Below, one piece after another: positions 9,374-17,235 of a stretch of 64,000 nt of DNA. The DNA is taken from positions 124,001 to 188,000 of the forward strand of contig JAGBEO010000028.1 of NCBI GenBank assembly GCA_017936885.1, written 5' to 3'. Below the pieces are notes generated by a model. The model did not search any database. It was not told where the DNA came from and saw nothing but the letters and a program-made list of their open reading frames with translations. A program made the position numbers and the translations under genes. The first letter of the stretch is position 1, and every line of letters begins with the position of its first letter. Source of the DNA: Lachnospiraceae bacterium. Its GTDB lineage: Bacteria > Bacillota > Clostridia > Lachnospirales > Lachnospiraceae.

Positions 9374-9555
9374 GGAAAATATGATTATGTTGTGGGGAAA
9401 GCGTGGAAAGAGCTGACTTAAATATACGGAGTATGATTTATATATAGTATTATTTTACAGTATTTTGATAATTAAGACTGGAATTACTGTAGTGTATGAA
9501 GTATACTAATGATAGTTAGCTTCCACTAACTCTGAAAAGCAATAGAGGTAAAGAG

Positions 9556-9810
9556 ATGGGCTGGACAAAGAATTTTAGAAAACCGGATAGGGGCGAATAC
9601 ACGAAGGCATGGATGATTCCGGAGACTGAAGAATTTAAAGCCTACATCGATAAGATTTGAAGTGGATAATGGGAACCGTAGGATTTGCTGTTCTGTTAGT
9701 AATGGCTTCTGCAATAATGACATTATTGTTGGAATAGAGAGATCCCGGCTTTTGTAGTTGGAACAATCGTAATTGATGGAAGAGAATTTCTGATAAGAAA
9801 AATGTATTAG
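9556..9810 (+). pseudogene. Decayed small membrane protein gene
   Basis: A 34-codon frame at 9556-9660 (MGWTKNFRKPDRGEY...) ends in TGA. In another frame, 9669-9737 encodes a hydrophobic helix (GTVGFAVLLVMASAIMTLLL), and a third frame continues with FVVGTIVIDGREFLI. Together they read like one small membrane protein broken by two frameshifts. The parent family is not recognised. Confidence 0.35.
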
Positions 9811-9826
9811 GAAGGATGAAAAAACA

Positions 9827-10456
9827 ATGCAGTACGGTTTAATGCCAAAATTGATGTGGATAGCATTTAAAGTTACTTTTGAAAAAGCCCTGATCAGTGA
9901 ACTGAATGTCCACAATCCAAAGGAAGTCATGAAAAAAGCTCATAAAGATTACAAGATGATTCTTTCGGAGGTAGATGAGTTTGATAAAGAGAGTCGATTT
10001 GTGACCAATATTTTAAGCTGTTCCATGCTTACAGCAGTTTTAATGAATCTGGTTCCAAGACCAACTGTTGAACAAGTTCGCAATTATTATCGGAAGGCAA
10101 TGTCTGACAATTTTTTTATGCAATATGCAGCGAAGCACAGTAATTCTTACACAGTGAAGGGCAGAGAGGCCTTGAAGGCAGATGCAGAGCGAAGCCAGAA
10201 AACTACAAATCCCTATGATTGGAGATTTACCGTAGAAGACGGTGAAACAATCAATCAGTACACAGCAACTTTTTACACTTGTGGTATCTGCTATTTTATG
10301 ACCAAATGGGGCTTTGCCGAATATATTTCAGCCATGTGTACCTTTGATTATGATATGGCGGCAATGAATAATACGGAGTTTACCAGAGAATATACTTTGG
10401 CAGATGGAGGTCCTTACTGCGACTGTCATTATAATCATAAGGAATTAAGAGGATAA
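9827..10456 (+). CDS. L-2-amino-thiazoline-4-carboxylic acid hydrolase family protein
   Basis: 209 residues with the family's C-terminal signature: FYTCGICYFMTKWG near residue 148, ISAMCTFDYDMA, and GGPYCDCHYNHKE at the end. It is a full-length member and a diverged paralogue of the gene at the left window edge. Preceded by AGGATG at a workable distance. Substrate unknown. It sits beside the decayed membrane gene and the DUF4143 ATPase with no clear operon link. Confidence 0.78.
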   Translation: MQYGLMPKLMWIAFKVTFEKALISELNVHNPKEVMKKAHKDYKMILSEVDEFDKESRFVTNILSCSMLTAVLMNLVPRPTVEQVRNYYRKAMSDNFFMQYAAKHSNSYTVKGREALKADAERSQKTTNPYDWRFTVEDGETINQYTATFYTCGICYFMTKWGFAEYISAMCTFDYDMAAMNNTEFTREYTLADGGPYCDCHYNHKELRG

Positions 10457-10687
10457 AGCGGGTATAGATTATGGCTGTCAGTCGGCAAAAGCTATTTGGA
10501 TAAAAATATTGATTTCATGTTTTCAACGGTCTTTGCCTTATTTTATTTATTAGGAGTACGTAAAGCTGGAACTGGTTTCGGATTTATTTTCATTAGGAGT
10601 TGTAAAATTAATCCGTGCGGGGTATAATTCTACTGAATATTTCTGCGAGAACTCGCAAAAATTTTCAATAGAAAGAAGGGCTATGAT
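10457..10687. other. Spacer with small palindrome
   Basis: No gene seen. TGCGAG/CTCGCA at 10644-10657 forms a short hairpin followed by AAAATTTT. It could be a weak terminator after the hydrolase gene. Confidence 0.3.
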
Positions 10688-11941
10688 ATGGAAATTAAGA
10701 GAGACATTTATTTGAATAAGCTCATCAGCAAGAAGCACAATGGACTTATCAAGGTAGTGACTGGCATCCGTCGCTGCGGAAAGTCCTACTTGTTGTTCAA
10801 TCTGTTCAAGGATCATTTGCTGGCAGAAGGAACGGATAAACAGCACATTATAGAAATTGCGTTTGACTCCTTTGAGAATAAGCGTTTTTGTGATCCGGAT
10901 GTTTTGTATCCCTATCTCAAGGAGCAGATTAAAGATGATAGAATGCACTATGTACTGCTGGACGAGGTGCAGCTTCTGGGAGAATTTGAATCCGTACTAA
11001 ACAGTCTGATTCGTATGAAAAATGTGGATGTATATGTGACAGGAAGCAATGCCCGGTTTTTGTCCAAGGATGTGATCACCGAATTTCGGGGACGGGGAGA
11101 TGAAGTTCATATGCATCCTCTCAGTTTTGCTGAATTTATGTCTGTCTATTCGGGGACAAAACAGGACGGTTGGAACGAATATATGCTTTACGGCGGACTG
11201 CCGCCTATCATGAATATTTCAAGCCCGGAGGAAAAGATTAATTTCCTGAAGTCGCTATTTGAGGAGACCTATATTTCGGATATTGTAGGCAGACATAATG
11301 TACGCAATCGAGCAGAATTGGAGGAGCTTCTGAACATTCTCTCATCTGCTATCGGCTCGCTTACAAACCCGACAAAGTTGTCGGCTACCTTCAAAACTGT
11401 TAAGCAGAAAACCATCAGTAACATAACCATCAAAAGGTATATTGACTATCTTTGTGATTCCTTCCTGATTGACAGTGCTGTCCGATATGATATTAAAGGT
11501 AAGAAGTATATCGACACACCGGTAAAATATTATTTTACTGATTTGGGATTACGCAATGCCCGTCTCAATTTTCGTCAGCTGGAAGAAACTCATACTATGG
11601 AGAACATCATTTTCAATGAGCTGAAGATACGGGGCTTCAATGTGGATGTGGGTGTTATTACTCTGAATAAAACTAATGAGAAAGGTCACGGAATCCGCAA
11701 ACAGTTGGAGATCGACTTTGTCTGCAACAAAGGCTCTAAACGTTATTATATCCAGTCGGCATATGCGATTCCGGATCAGGCAAAGATGGAACAGGAACAG
11801 CGCTCCCTGATGTTGATTGGTGATTTCTTCAAGAAGATTATCATCACAAAAGATGCACCTGCACCGTATTACAATGACGATGGGGTGCTGATTATGGGTG
11901 TCTATGATTTTCTGCTGAATGAGGGGAGTCTGGATAATTGA
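10688..11941 (+). CDS. AAA family ATPase with DUF4143 domain
   Basis: 417 residues. Walker A is VVTGIRRCGKSYLL near residues 20-33; Walker B is VLLDEVQLL near residue 95; the sensor is VYVTGSNARFL near residue 118. The DUF4143 domain, with a PDDEXK-like fold, fills the C-terminal half (KYYFTDLGLRNA, QLEIDFVC). Such proteins are common in gut anaerobes, often as mobile cargo, with no settled function. It ends 2 bases before an integrase remnant, so it may be the last cargo of an eroded element. Confidence 0.85.
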   Translation: MEIKRDIYLNKLISKKHNGLIKVVTGIRRCGKSYLLFNLFKDHLLAEGTDKQHIIEIAFDSFENKRFCDPDVLYPYLKEQIKDDRMHYVLLDEVQLLGEFESVLNSLIRMKNVDVYVTGSNARFLSKDVITEFRGRGDEVHMHPLSFAEFMSVYSGTKQDGWNEYMLYGGLPPIMNISSPEEKINFLKSLFEETYISDIVGRHNVRNRAELEELLNILSSAIGSLTNPTKLSATFKTVKQKTISNITIKRYIDYLCDSFLIDSAVRYDIKGKKYIDTPVKYYFTDLGLRNARLNFRQLEETHTMENIIFNELKIRGFNVDVGVITLNKTNEKGHGIRKQLEIDFVCNKGSKRYYIQSAYAIPDQAKMEQEQRSLMLIGDFFKKIIITKDAPAPYYNDDGVLIMGVYDFLLNEGSLDN

Positions 11942-11943
11942 TT

Positions 11944-12003
11944 GGTACGCATATCAACTTTGAGGACGCACAAAGTGAGCTACAGCGTGTAGTAAGCGAA
12001 TAG
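11944..12003 (+). pseudogene. Integrase C-terminal stub (last ~18 codons)
   Basis: Reads THINFEDAQSELQRVVSE and stop. It aligns with the end of the intact integrase (THVNFDDAKEELHRVANG at about 48335-48389) and with the stub at 22330-22478. Everything upstream is gone. It marks the right end of a former element inserted before the first LMW-PTP start repeat at 12181. Confidence 0.75.
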
Positions 12004-12180
12004 GATGTTTGCCTGCAAAAGGCAAATGGTAAAACAGAGTAATTTACCATGATTTTTACCATTTTTGCAGACAAAAAATTAAGAAAATACGTGACAATAC
12101 AAGAAAAAATGTATGAAATCAAGAATAATCAAAATGGCTACAAGACTTGAAAATACAGGAAATAAAGGAGTTTTAGCGTT
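12004..12180 (+). other. Element right end, type A
   Basis: Contains the inverted repeat AATGGTAAAA / TTTTTACCATT (about 12026-12064), then about 110 bases nearly identical to 22520-22629 (shared blocks such as ACGTGACAATACAAGAAAAA and GGAAATAAAGGAGTTTTAGC), ending in a ribosome site before the ATG at 12181. It is inferred to be the integrase-side end of an inserted element. Confidence 0.65.
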
Positions 12181-12210
12181 ATGATAAAATTTTATTCCGG
12201 CATAAAATGA
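12181..12210 (+). repeat. LMW-PTP start repeat 1 (degenerate attachment site)
   Basis: ATGATAAAA is intact but is followed by a deletion and drift (TTTTATTCCGGC), so only the first third of the 31-base core is preserved. AAGGAG stands at the right distance upstream. It is the leftmost and most decayed copy of the array. Confidence 0.6.
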
Positions 12211-12699
12211 TGATGCAAGCAAAAATGTAGTGTTATCAAGGGTTTGAGAGACTTTACAAAGAAAAAGCACACCAATTTTACACCAAGTAATTAGTAGTAA
12301 GATGATTATGTGAGAATGAAGCTCAAATGCAGGAAAAGTAGAGAAATGTTAAGCAGAAAGAAGATGCAGTACAGGTAAGTATTGTATCTTTTTCTTTTCT
12401 GGAATGATAACGCTTATTGATGTCTGTTGGATAACTAGGGAGCACGAAAAAGTTGTGGCAAAAAAGGTAAAAGCTGATTTAGAAAAAATAGGGGCTGTTT
12501 AAAGCTGAAATACAGGATAAAATTTAGGGTTGAAAATGGTGCAGGTTAAAGGAGTTATGCCACCAAGAGGCGGCATAACCCGTGAAACGCCCACCGGCAG
12601 AGCCGTTGGGGCATTTGGAGTATGGTATAGGTCATGGTGAACCATGCAGTTAAGTATACAATTTAAGTAATAAAGACAGAGAAAAAAGAAGTATTTATA
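12211..12699. other. Gene-free left part of cassette 1
   Basis: No supported gene. It holds a terminator-like hairpin (12361-12398) and a compact structured segment at about 12535-12655. That segment has GTTATGCC/GGCATAAC (loop of ten), a GC-rich CACCGGC/GCCGTTGGGG hairpin, and CATGGT/ACCATG. It is clearly more GC-rich than its neighbours. Confidence 0.4.
12361..12398 (+). terminator. Terminator-like hairpin
   Basis: AAGATGCAGTAC pairs with GTATTGTATCTT (two G-U pairs), followed by TTTCTTTTC. No intact gene lies directly upstream. Confidence 0.45.
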
Positions 12700-12746
12700 T
12701 TGACTTTTATGCCATGCAAAAATATAATTATAAGCATAGAAGTCAA
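12700..12746 (+). promoter_or_regulatory. abiE promoter inside an inverted-repeat operator
   Basis: TTGACT (12700-12705), 17-base spacer, TATAAT (12723-12728). The promoter is bracketed by a 13-base inverted repeat: TTGACTTTTATGC (12700-12712) and GCATAGAAGTCAA (12734-12746), with one mismatch. AbiEi antitoxins are known to repress their own operon by binding inverted repeats at the promoter, so this is the probable operator. Confidence 0.7.
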
Positions 12747-12766
12747 TAAAAAGAAAGGGAACTATT

Positions 12767-13360
12767 GTGGGAGCGACTGAAGAAATTATCAAGATGGCAA
12801 AAGAGAATAATGGTACGGTTACTACTGCAATGGTGGTTGCAGCAGGTATCTCTCGTGGAAATATCAAATACCTTGTTGACAAGGGCATGATTGAAAAGTC
12901 AGCAAGAGGTGTTTATATTTTGCCGGAGGTTTGGGATGATGAGATTTTTAACTTGCAGAGTCGATTTAAAAGAGGAATCTATTCTCATGAAACAGCATTG
13001 TTTCTTTGGGATTTAACAGACAGGACACCGAACAGATATCATATGACTTTTCCGGCAAATTATAATTTGACAAAGCCTAAAGAAGAAAATATTCGATGTG
13101 TGCAATGCAAGGAGGCATTGTATGATTTGGGAGTGGCAGAAGTTCTTACTCCAGGAGAAAATGCAGTAAGGGCTTATAGTGTGGAGCGTACCCTCTGTGA
13201 TATTTTACGTCCACATAGTCATGTGGATATTCAGGTAGTGACGGAGGCGTTTAAACGGTATGCAACCAGAACGGATAAAAATATTCCTGTCTTGTCAGAG
13301 TATGCAAAAACCTTGAAGGTTGAGAAAAAACTCAGAGCATATCTGGAGGTGCTGTTATGA
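12767..13360 (+). CDS. abiEi: Type IV toxin-antitoxin system AbiEi family antitoxin
   Basis: 197 residues. An N-terminal winged helix (TTAMVVAAGISRGNIKYLVDKGMIEKSARGVYILP, residues 18-55) is followed by the AbiEi core (SHETALFLWDLTDRTP; SVERTLCDILRP). It is the antitoxin of the AbiE abortive-infection system: it represses the operon and blocks the toxin's effect without known direct contact. The start is GTG at 12767 after AAAGGG. It overlaps the toxin gene by 4 bases (ATGA), so translation is coupled. The cassette lies between LMW-PTP start repeats. Confidence 0.9.
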   Translation: MGATEEIIKMAKENNGTVTTAMVVAAGISRGNIKYLVDKGMIEKSARGVYILPEVWDDEIFNLQSRFKRGIYSHETALFLWDLTDRTPNRYHMTFPANYNLTKPKEENIRCVQCKEALYDLGVAEVLTPGENAVRAYSVERTLCDILRPHSHVDIQVVTEAFKRYATRTDKNIPVLSEYAKTLKVEKKLRAYLEVLL

Positions 13361-14205
13361 AAAATGCAATGCAGCTAAAAGCGATTATTAAAAATCTTGC
13401 AAAAGAAAAACATATATCCGCACAACTTGTAATGCAAAATTTTATGTTGGAGAGATTGCTGGAACGAATATCTATTTCAAGATATCAGCAGAATTTTATT
13501 TTGAAAGGTGGATTCCTGATTGCAGCGATGGTTGGGCTTGATACCAGAGCAACTATGGATATGGATGCAACTATAAAAGGGCTGCCTGTCAATGAGCAGA
13601 CTGTACGGGAAATGTTTGAAGAAATTTGCAAAATAGAATTAAATGATGATGTGACCTTTCGTTTACGCAGCATCGGAGAAATCCGTGAGGGCGATGTATA
13701 TACCGGGTATCGAGTTTCTTTGTCTGCAAATTATCCACCAATGGCTGTTCCGTTGAAATTGGATATTACGACAGGGGACAAGATTACACCGAAAGAGATA
13801 GCGTATCAATTTAAACTTCTCTTGGAGGACAGAAGTATTTCTGTGCTTGCGTATAATTTGGAAACAATTATGGCGGAGAAACTGGAGAGGGTAATATCCA
13901 GGGGTGACCAGAATACCAGACCAAGAGATTACTACGATATCTACATATTGACTAAGCTGCAATATGCAAACATTGAGCCGGATGCGTTAAAGGCTGCACT
14001 GAACGCCACCACAGAAAAGCGTGGTTCATCAGCGGTGATTAAGGAGTACCGTAGCATTATGGATACGGTTAAGAATAGTGAAGTTATGCAGAATCAGTGG
14101 AATAATTATCAAAAGGATTTTGAATATGCAACAGGTATTGAATTTAAGGATGCATGTGATGTGGTTGTGAAATTGATGGATAGTTTTATGGAAATCGAAA
14201 ATTGA
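13357..14205 (+). CDS. abiEii: Nucleotidyltransferase AbiEii/AbiGii family toxin
   Basis: 282 residues. The nucleotidyltransferase signs are FILKGGFLIAA near residue 47 and TRATMDMDATI near residue 62 (two acidic metal ligands). The helical second half has ETIMAEKLERVISRG and RPRDYYDIYIL. AbiEii is the bacteriostatic toxin of a type IV system that stops growth of phage-infected cells. It appears full length and intact with its antitoxin. Confidence 0.92.
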   Translation: MKNAMQLKAIIKNLAKEKHISAQLVMQNFMLERLLERISISRYQQNFILKGGFLIAAMVGLDTRATMDMDATIKGLPVNEQTVREMFEEICKIELNDDVTFRLRSIGEIREGDVYTGYRVSLSANYPPMAVPLKLDITTGDKITPKEIAYQFKLLLEDRSISVLAYNLETIMAEKLERVISRGDQNTRPRDYYDIYILTKLQYANIEPDALKAALNATTEKRGSSAVIKEYRSIMDTVKNSEVMQNQWNNYQKDFEYATGIEFKDACDVVVKLMDSFMEIEN

Positions 14206-14473
14206 TACGCATGCGTTTTACATCGAACAACTATAAATATATGAAAACTGATGCCAAGAGTCGGCATAAAGTAACATGGTAGAAAGATAAAGAGAGTTGT
14301 GAAAAATAATAGCCTGAATTATAACTGGAATTTGTATTGTTGTTGCCTGGATTACTACAATTATTGGTTTTAGGAATAGATAAATATTGTAGGAGAATTT
14401 GTTATGAATGAAATGTATTTCAGAATTGTAATTTTTTCGGGGCTATTTAGTTTAAATAAAAGAAGGTGATTTG

Positions 14474-15067
14474 GTGAGTGAATGGGACTTCTTATGGGGG
14501 CTTGAGGGACAAGAACTAATCGATGCAATGACATCGGGGGGTACATATGATGACTGGGCATACATCGAGGAAATGGAAAGAAGACAGTATGGATTTGATG
14601 ATGATGAAAATGATTATTATGATGCGCCATCAACAAAGAAGAATACTATGGTCTTCATTGATGCCGAGAATGTTGCATACTCATATGCTACAAGTATTGA
14701 GAATGAGATATGGGATATTGGTAATGTTGCAGAGGTTCGATATTATGCTATGCAGAAAGACCCGTCAACGGCTGGATGGAAAGCTGCCATAAAAGAATAT
14801 GGTTATAAGCCAATTCTTATGGTAGGCGAAAGAGAGAAGAATAAAATCGATAATAAAATCATCCGTGATGCGAAAAAGGTTCTTAATGAGAATAAAAGCA
14901 TAGATATATTTGTGATTGTGAGCAGGGACGGAGATTATACTGAGCTTGTCAGATTTTTGAGAAGTAATAGAAAAAGGGTAGTAATACTTGCACCTAAAAA
15001 CACATCAAAGAAATTGAAGAATGCGAGTAGCGAGTCCAGATTTATAAACAATAGAAGAAAAAAATAG
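14474..15067 (+). CDS. NYN domain (LabA/DUF88-like PIN nuclease) protein
   Basis: About 197 residues. The first 55 are acidic and low in complexity (DDDENDYYDAP). The NYN domain runs from residue 58: MVFIDAENVAY supplies the first Asp, KNKIDNKIIRDAKKV the middle, and VIVSRDGDYTELVRFLR the last acidic pair, the usual PIN/NYN metal site. It is probably an RNase. GTG at 14474 is chosen because AAGGTG lies 6 bases upstream; the TTG at 14471 is too close to it. A 17-codon frame at 14403 precedes it and could be a leader. Confidence 0.8.
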   Translation: MSEWDFLWGLEGQELIDAMTSGGTYDDWAYIEEMERRQYGFDDDENDYYDAPSTKKNTMVFIDAENVAYSYATSIENEIWDIGNVAEVRYYAMQKDPSTAGWKAAIKEYGYKPILMVGEREKNKIDNKIIRDAKKVLNENKSIDIFVIVSRDGDYTELVRFLRSNRKRVVILAPKNTSKKLKNASSESRFINNRRKK

Positions 15068-15098
15068 GGGCGGGAGGATGTGTTCTGCCCCACTTTTG
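15067..15098 (+). terminator. Terminator after NYN gene
   Basis: GGGGCGGGAG pairs imperfectly with TTCTGCCCC, followed by ACTTTTG. It starts on the last base of the stop codon. Confidence 0.55.
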
Positions 15099-15119
15099 TT
15101 AGATAGTGAACCCCCTAAA

Positions 15120-15300
15120 TCTTGGTAGTAAAGCACAGAGGTTTCTACTACAGTTTTAATGCTACACATGGCTGTGAAATGCTAAACCTTTCCGAGATAT
15201 GTCGATTGTGTAGTTTACACTTAAAAATACGATGTCGGGAAAAGTCAGTCAAACCTTGCAAAATAGGGAATTTCACGGCATTTTGTGATAGGAGAAATTT
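15120..15300 (+). other. Element right end, type B
   Basis: A TAGTAAAG / CTACTACAGTTTTAATGCTAC inverted-repeat block at about 15125-15165 is followed by AT-rich sequence and AGGAG before the repeat at 15301. The same layout precedes the repeats at 18910, 30788 and 37757. Likely recombinase-binding end; this copy is the most diverged of the four. Confidence 0.5.
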
Positions 15301-15332
15301 ATGATTAGAGTTTTATTTATCTGCCATGGCAC
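15301..15332 (+). repeat. LMW-PTP start repeat 2 (attachment site)
   Basis: Encodes MIRVLFICHGT then TAG. It differs from the genuine gene start by silent or conservative changes (ATA to ATT, AAA to AGA, GTC to ATC, CAC to CAT). AGGAG lies upstream. Confidence 0.8.
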
Positions 15333-15450
15333 GTAGTGGCAATTTGATGGGATTTCTTTGATTTAGGTAGATTAGGAGATTAAGTGGGCGATTTTTACAA
15401 CTTTTGAAAGATGTTCCGATATGATGAAATATATTATAAAGAGGTGACCT
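15333..15450 (+). other. Element left end, type A
   Basis: Shares an 80-base block (15342-15424) with 22672-22754 and 33830-33912, including CTTTGATTTAGGT and TTTTTACAACTTTTGAAAGA. It is the sequence that follows the attachment core at the cargo side. Confidence 0.6.
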
Positions 15451-15452
15451 AA

Positions 15453-16034
15453 ATGTTTGAATTTACTGGTTTAAAAATTTTACACCAAGATATGAAAAAG
15501 GTTGGAGAATTGAGAGCAACTTTTCCCTTTGAATATAATCAAAAATTATTTAGTTGTATATTTTTAGTTGATGTTATTCCGTTCAGATTATATTTAACAA
15601 CACTTGGAATTGAACCTCTAGTGTTTGAATTGCAAATAGAAAGAGGATATAGAGTAAAAAGTTATTTGGACGATTATAATAAATTAATTGCATATTTAGA
15701 GTTAAAATATGACCCCAACCACAAATTTAAACCGAATGATTTTTTTGAGGTTTTAAACAGAAATATTCCAACGCAATTTACCAACAGACCAAACTATAAA
15801 GATGTATTGGTCGTAGTAGCAAAAAGAAGAAATATTGAAGAAATAGATAAAATATATTTTTATGGTTGGTATTCAAACCCTGTAGGAAAACGAGTAAGAC
15901 CAGAAAATCTTGAAAAAACGCGGAGTGCATTTGGAGACGAAAAGGCAAAGATTTGTAAATTGAATAATATTAGTTCATGTTGGACAGATGTTGCTATAGA
16001 CGAAAAGCTAAGCAGATTAAACGATATAAAATAG
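15453..16034 (+). CDS. Hypothetical protein (cassette cargo)
   Basis: 193 residues, soluble, with no signal or membrane segment. Visible features: FPFEYNQKLFSCIFLVDVIPFRLYL near residues 24-48, a GYRVKSYLDDYNKL block, and YFYGWYSNPVGKRVRPENLEKTR near residues 135-160. It resembles a small DUF family found in Bacillota accessory regions (possibly DUF6037, from memory only). GAGGTGA lies at the correct distance. First gene after an attachment repeat. Confidence 0.55.
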   Translation: MFEFTGLKILHQDMKKVGELRATFPFEYNQKLFSCIFLVDVIPFRLYLTTLGIEPLVFELQIERGYRVKSYLDDYNKLIAYLELKYDPNHKFKPNDFFEVLNRNIPTQFTNRPNYKDVLVVVAKRRNIEEIDKIYFYGWYSNPVGKRVRPENLEKTRSAFGDEKAKICKLNNISSCWTDVAIDEKLSRLNDIK

Positions 16035-16083
16035 ATATGCTAAAAGCAAATTGAATCAATAGTTGAAAACACAAGTGGATAAA

Positions 16084-16675
16084 ATGGGAAAAAGACCTCA
16101 AGGGAAATGTGCTTTATGTATAAAAGAATATGAATTAACATTTGAACATATTCCACCCAGAACAGCATTTAATTCAACACCTGTTAAGCCTGTAACGGGT
16201 AATAAGATAATGAACATATGCCTTGGGATATTGCTGGATTGCGTCATACAAATCAACAACAAGGAATGGAGAAATATTGTCTTTGTAGTGAATGCAATAA
16301 TAATACGGGTGCATGGTACGGAAATGATTATAGTTTGATTTCCCATGTCATACATTGTACGTTGGAGAATCCTCTTCCAGAAAACATACATGGAATAGGC
16401 ATAAAAGAAGTGTATCCGCTTCATTTTATAAAACAAGTACTTTCTGTGTTTTGCTCAATCAACAATTTTGATGACCCTAGAATAGAGGTTTTGGGAAATT
16501 TTGTTTTAAATAAAACAGAGATGGGGTTAGATAAAACAAAGCATAAGATTTGTATGTATTTTACTAAAAGCCATTTTATGAAATACGCTCCGCTGTCTGT
16601 TATACTAAAAATGAATGATCTTACTTGGGAGTCAATAGCGATTAGTGAGATAACTGCGTATGTGTACCGTTGCTT
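16084..16675 (+). pseudogene. HNH-like zinc-binding protein, frameshifted and truncated
   Basis: The first frame gives GKCALCIKEYELTFEHIPP (CxxC and H, an HNH-like start). Around 16205-16220 the reading shifts to another frame, which continues MPWDIAGLRHTNQQQGMEKYCLCSECNNNTG, the second Cys pair and NNxTG typical of these proteins. The C-terminus then runs directly into integrase sequence at about 16670. The gene is thus broken by a frameshift and its end was replaced by recombination. Confidence 0.6.
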
Positions 16676-17098
16676 TCAGGCAATCATTGAGGACAGGGAG
16701 AAACCGAGATTTGAGAAGATGGTGGATGGCATATAGAATTCCTTTTCACGGATAAAAACGGCTACCCGGAAGTAGCCATGCATTGGGAGCACCGCTTCAA
16801 CCACATGGTCAAACGATACAATGATATCTACCGGGTGCAGTTACCGAATATCACTCCCCACATCTGCCGCCATACCTACTGCAGCAATATGGCGAAGTCC
16901 GGCATGAATATCAAGACGCCCCAATATCTAATGGGGCACAGCGATATCGGAGTCACGCTGAATACCTACACACACCTTGGCTTGGAGGATGCTACGGACG
17001 AACTGCTGAGGAGGGAAGAACTGGAGAATGCCAGAAAGGAACTGGAAAATAACAAGGAAGAGAAGCCCATATCACAGAAAATGTTCCGGGCGATTTGA
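16664..17098 (+). pseudogene. Integrase C-terminal fragment
   Basis: From CFQAIIEDREKP onward it matches the last third of a Tn916-type tyrosine integrase, with a frameshift near 16730, then GYPEVAMHWEHRF, TPHICRHTYCSNMAKSG and LMGHSDIGVTLNTYTHL (catalytic HxxR, H and Tyr). The N-terminal arm-binding and core-binding domains and the first catalytic Arg are missing, so it cannot work alone. It closely resembles the fragment at 35490-35942, including the KPISQKMFRAI end. Confidence 0.8.
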
Positions 17099-17112
17099 TT
17101 ATGGAGAGAGTG

Positions 17113-17138
17113 TACCCTGCTTCGGCAGGGCTTCTTTT
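17113..17138 (+). terminator. UUCG-loop terminator after integrase fragment
   Basis: CCCTGC-TTCG-GCAGGG (17115-17130) with a weak T tail. The same hairpin follows the integrase fragment at 35942. Confidence 0.6.
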
Positions 17139-17173
17139 AAATGGTTTTTCGTAAAAGTGTCAGAATGCTATAA

Positions 17174-17202
17174 TTGTTAAAAAGTTGAGGTTTTGCTATA
17201 AT
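17174..17202 (+). promoter_or_regulatory. Promoter of KAP gene
   Basis: TTGTTA (17174-17179), 17-base spacer, TATAAT (17197-17202), 34 bases before the ATG. The KAP gene therefore has its own promoter behind the integrase terminator. Confidence 0.65.
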
Positions 17203-17235
17203 ATACAATAGACTTTTACAGATGGAGGAAGAAGA

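Noticed and set aside
10688..11941. DUF4143 ATPase as a proven member of the cassette array
   Set aside because: It abuts an integrase stub, but no left-hand start repeat was found upstream, so its membership stays open.
12499..12888. Minus-strand frame of 129 codons over the structured island and AbiE promoter
   Set aside because: It crosses the abiE promoter and gene start, has no ribosome site, and its sequence shows no domain.
15122..15304. A 60-codon open frame ending just past the start repeat at 15301
   Set aside because: It lies on the inverted-repeat element end, has no ribosome site, and similar frames at 18721-18987 and 30608-30847 arise only because the ends are homologous.
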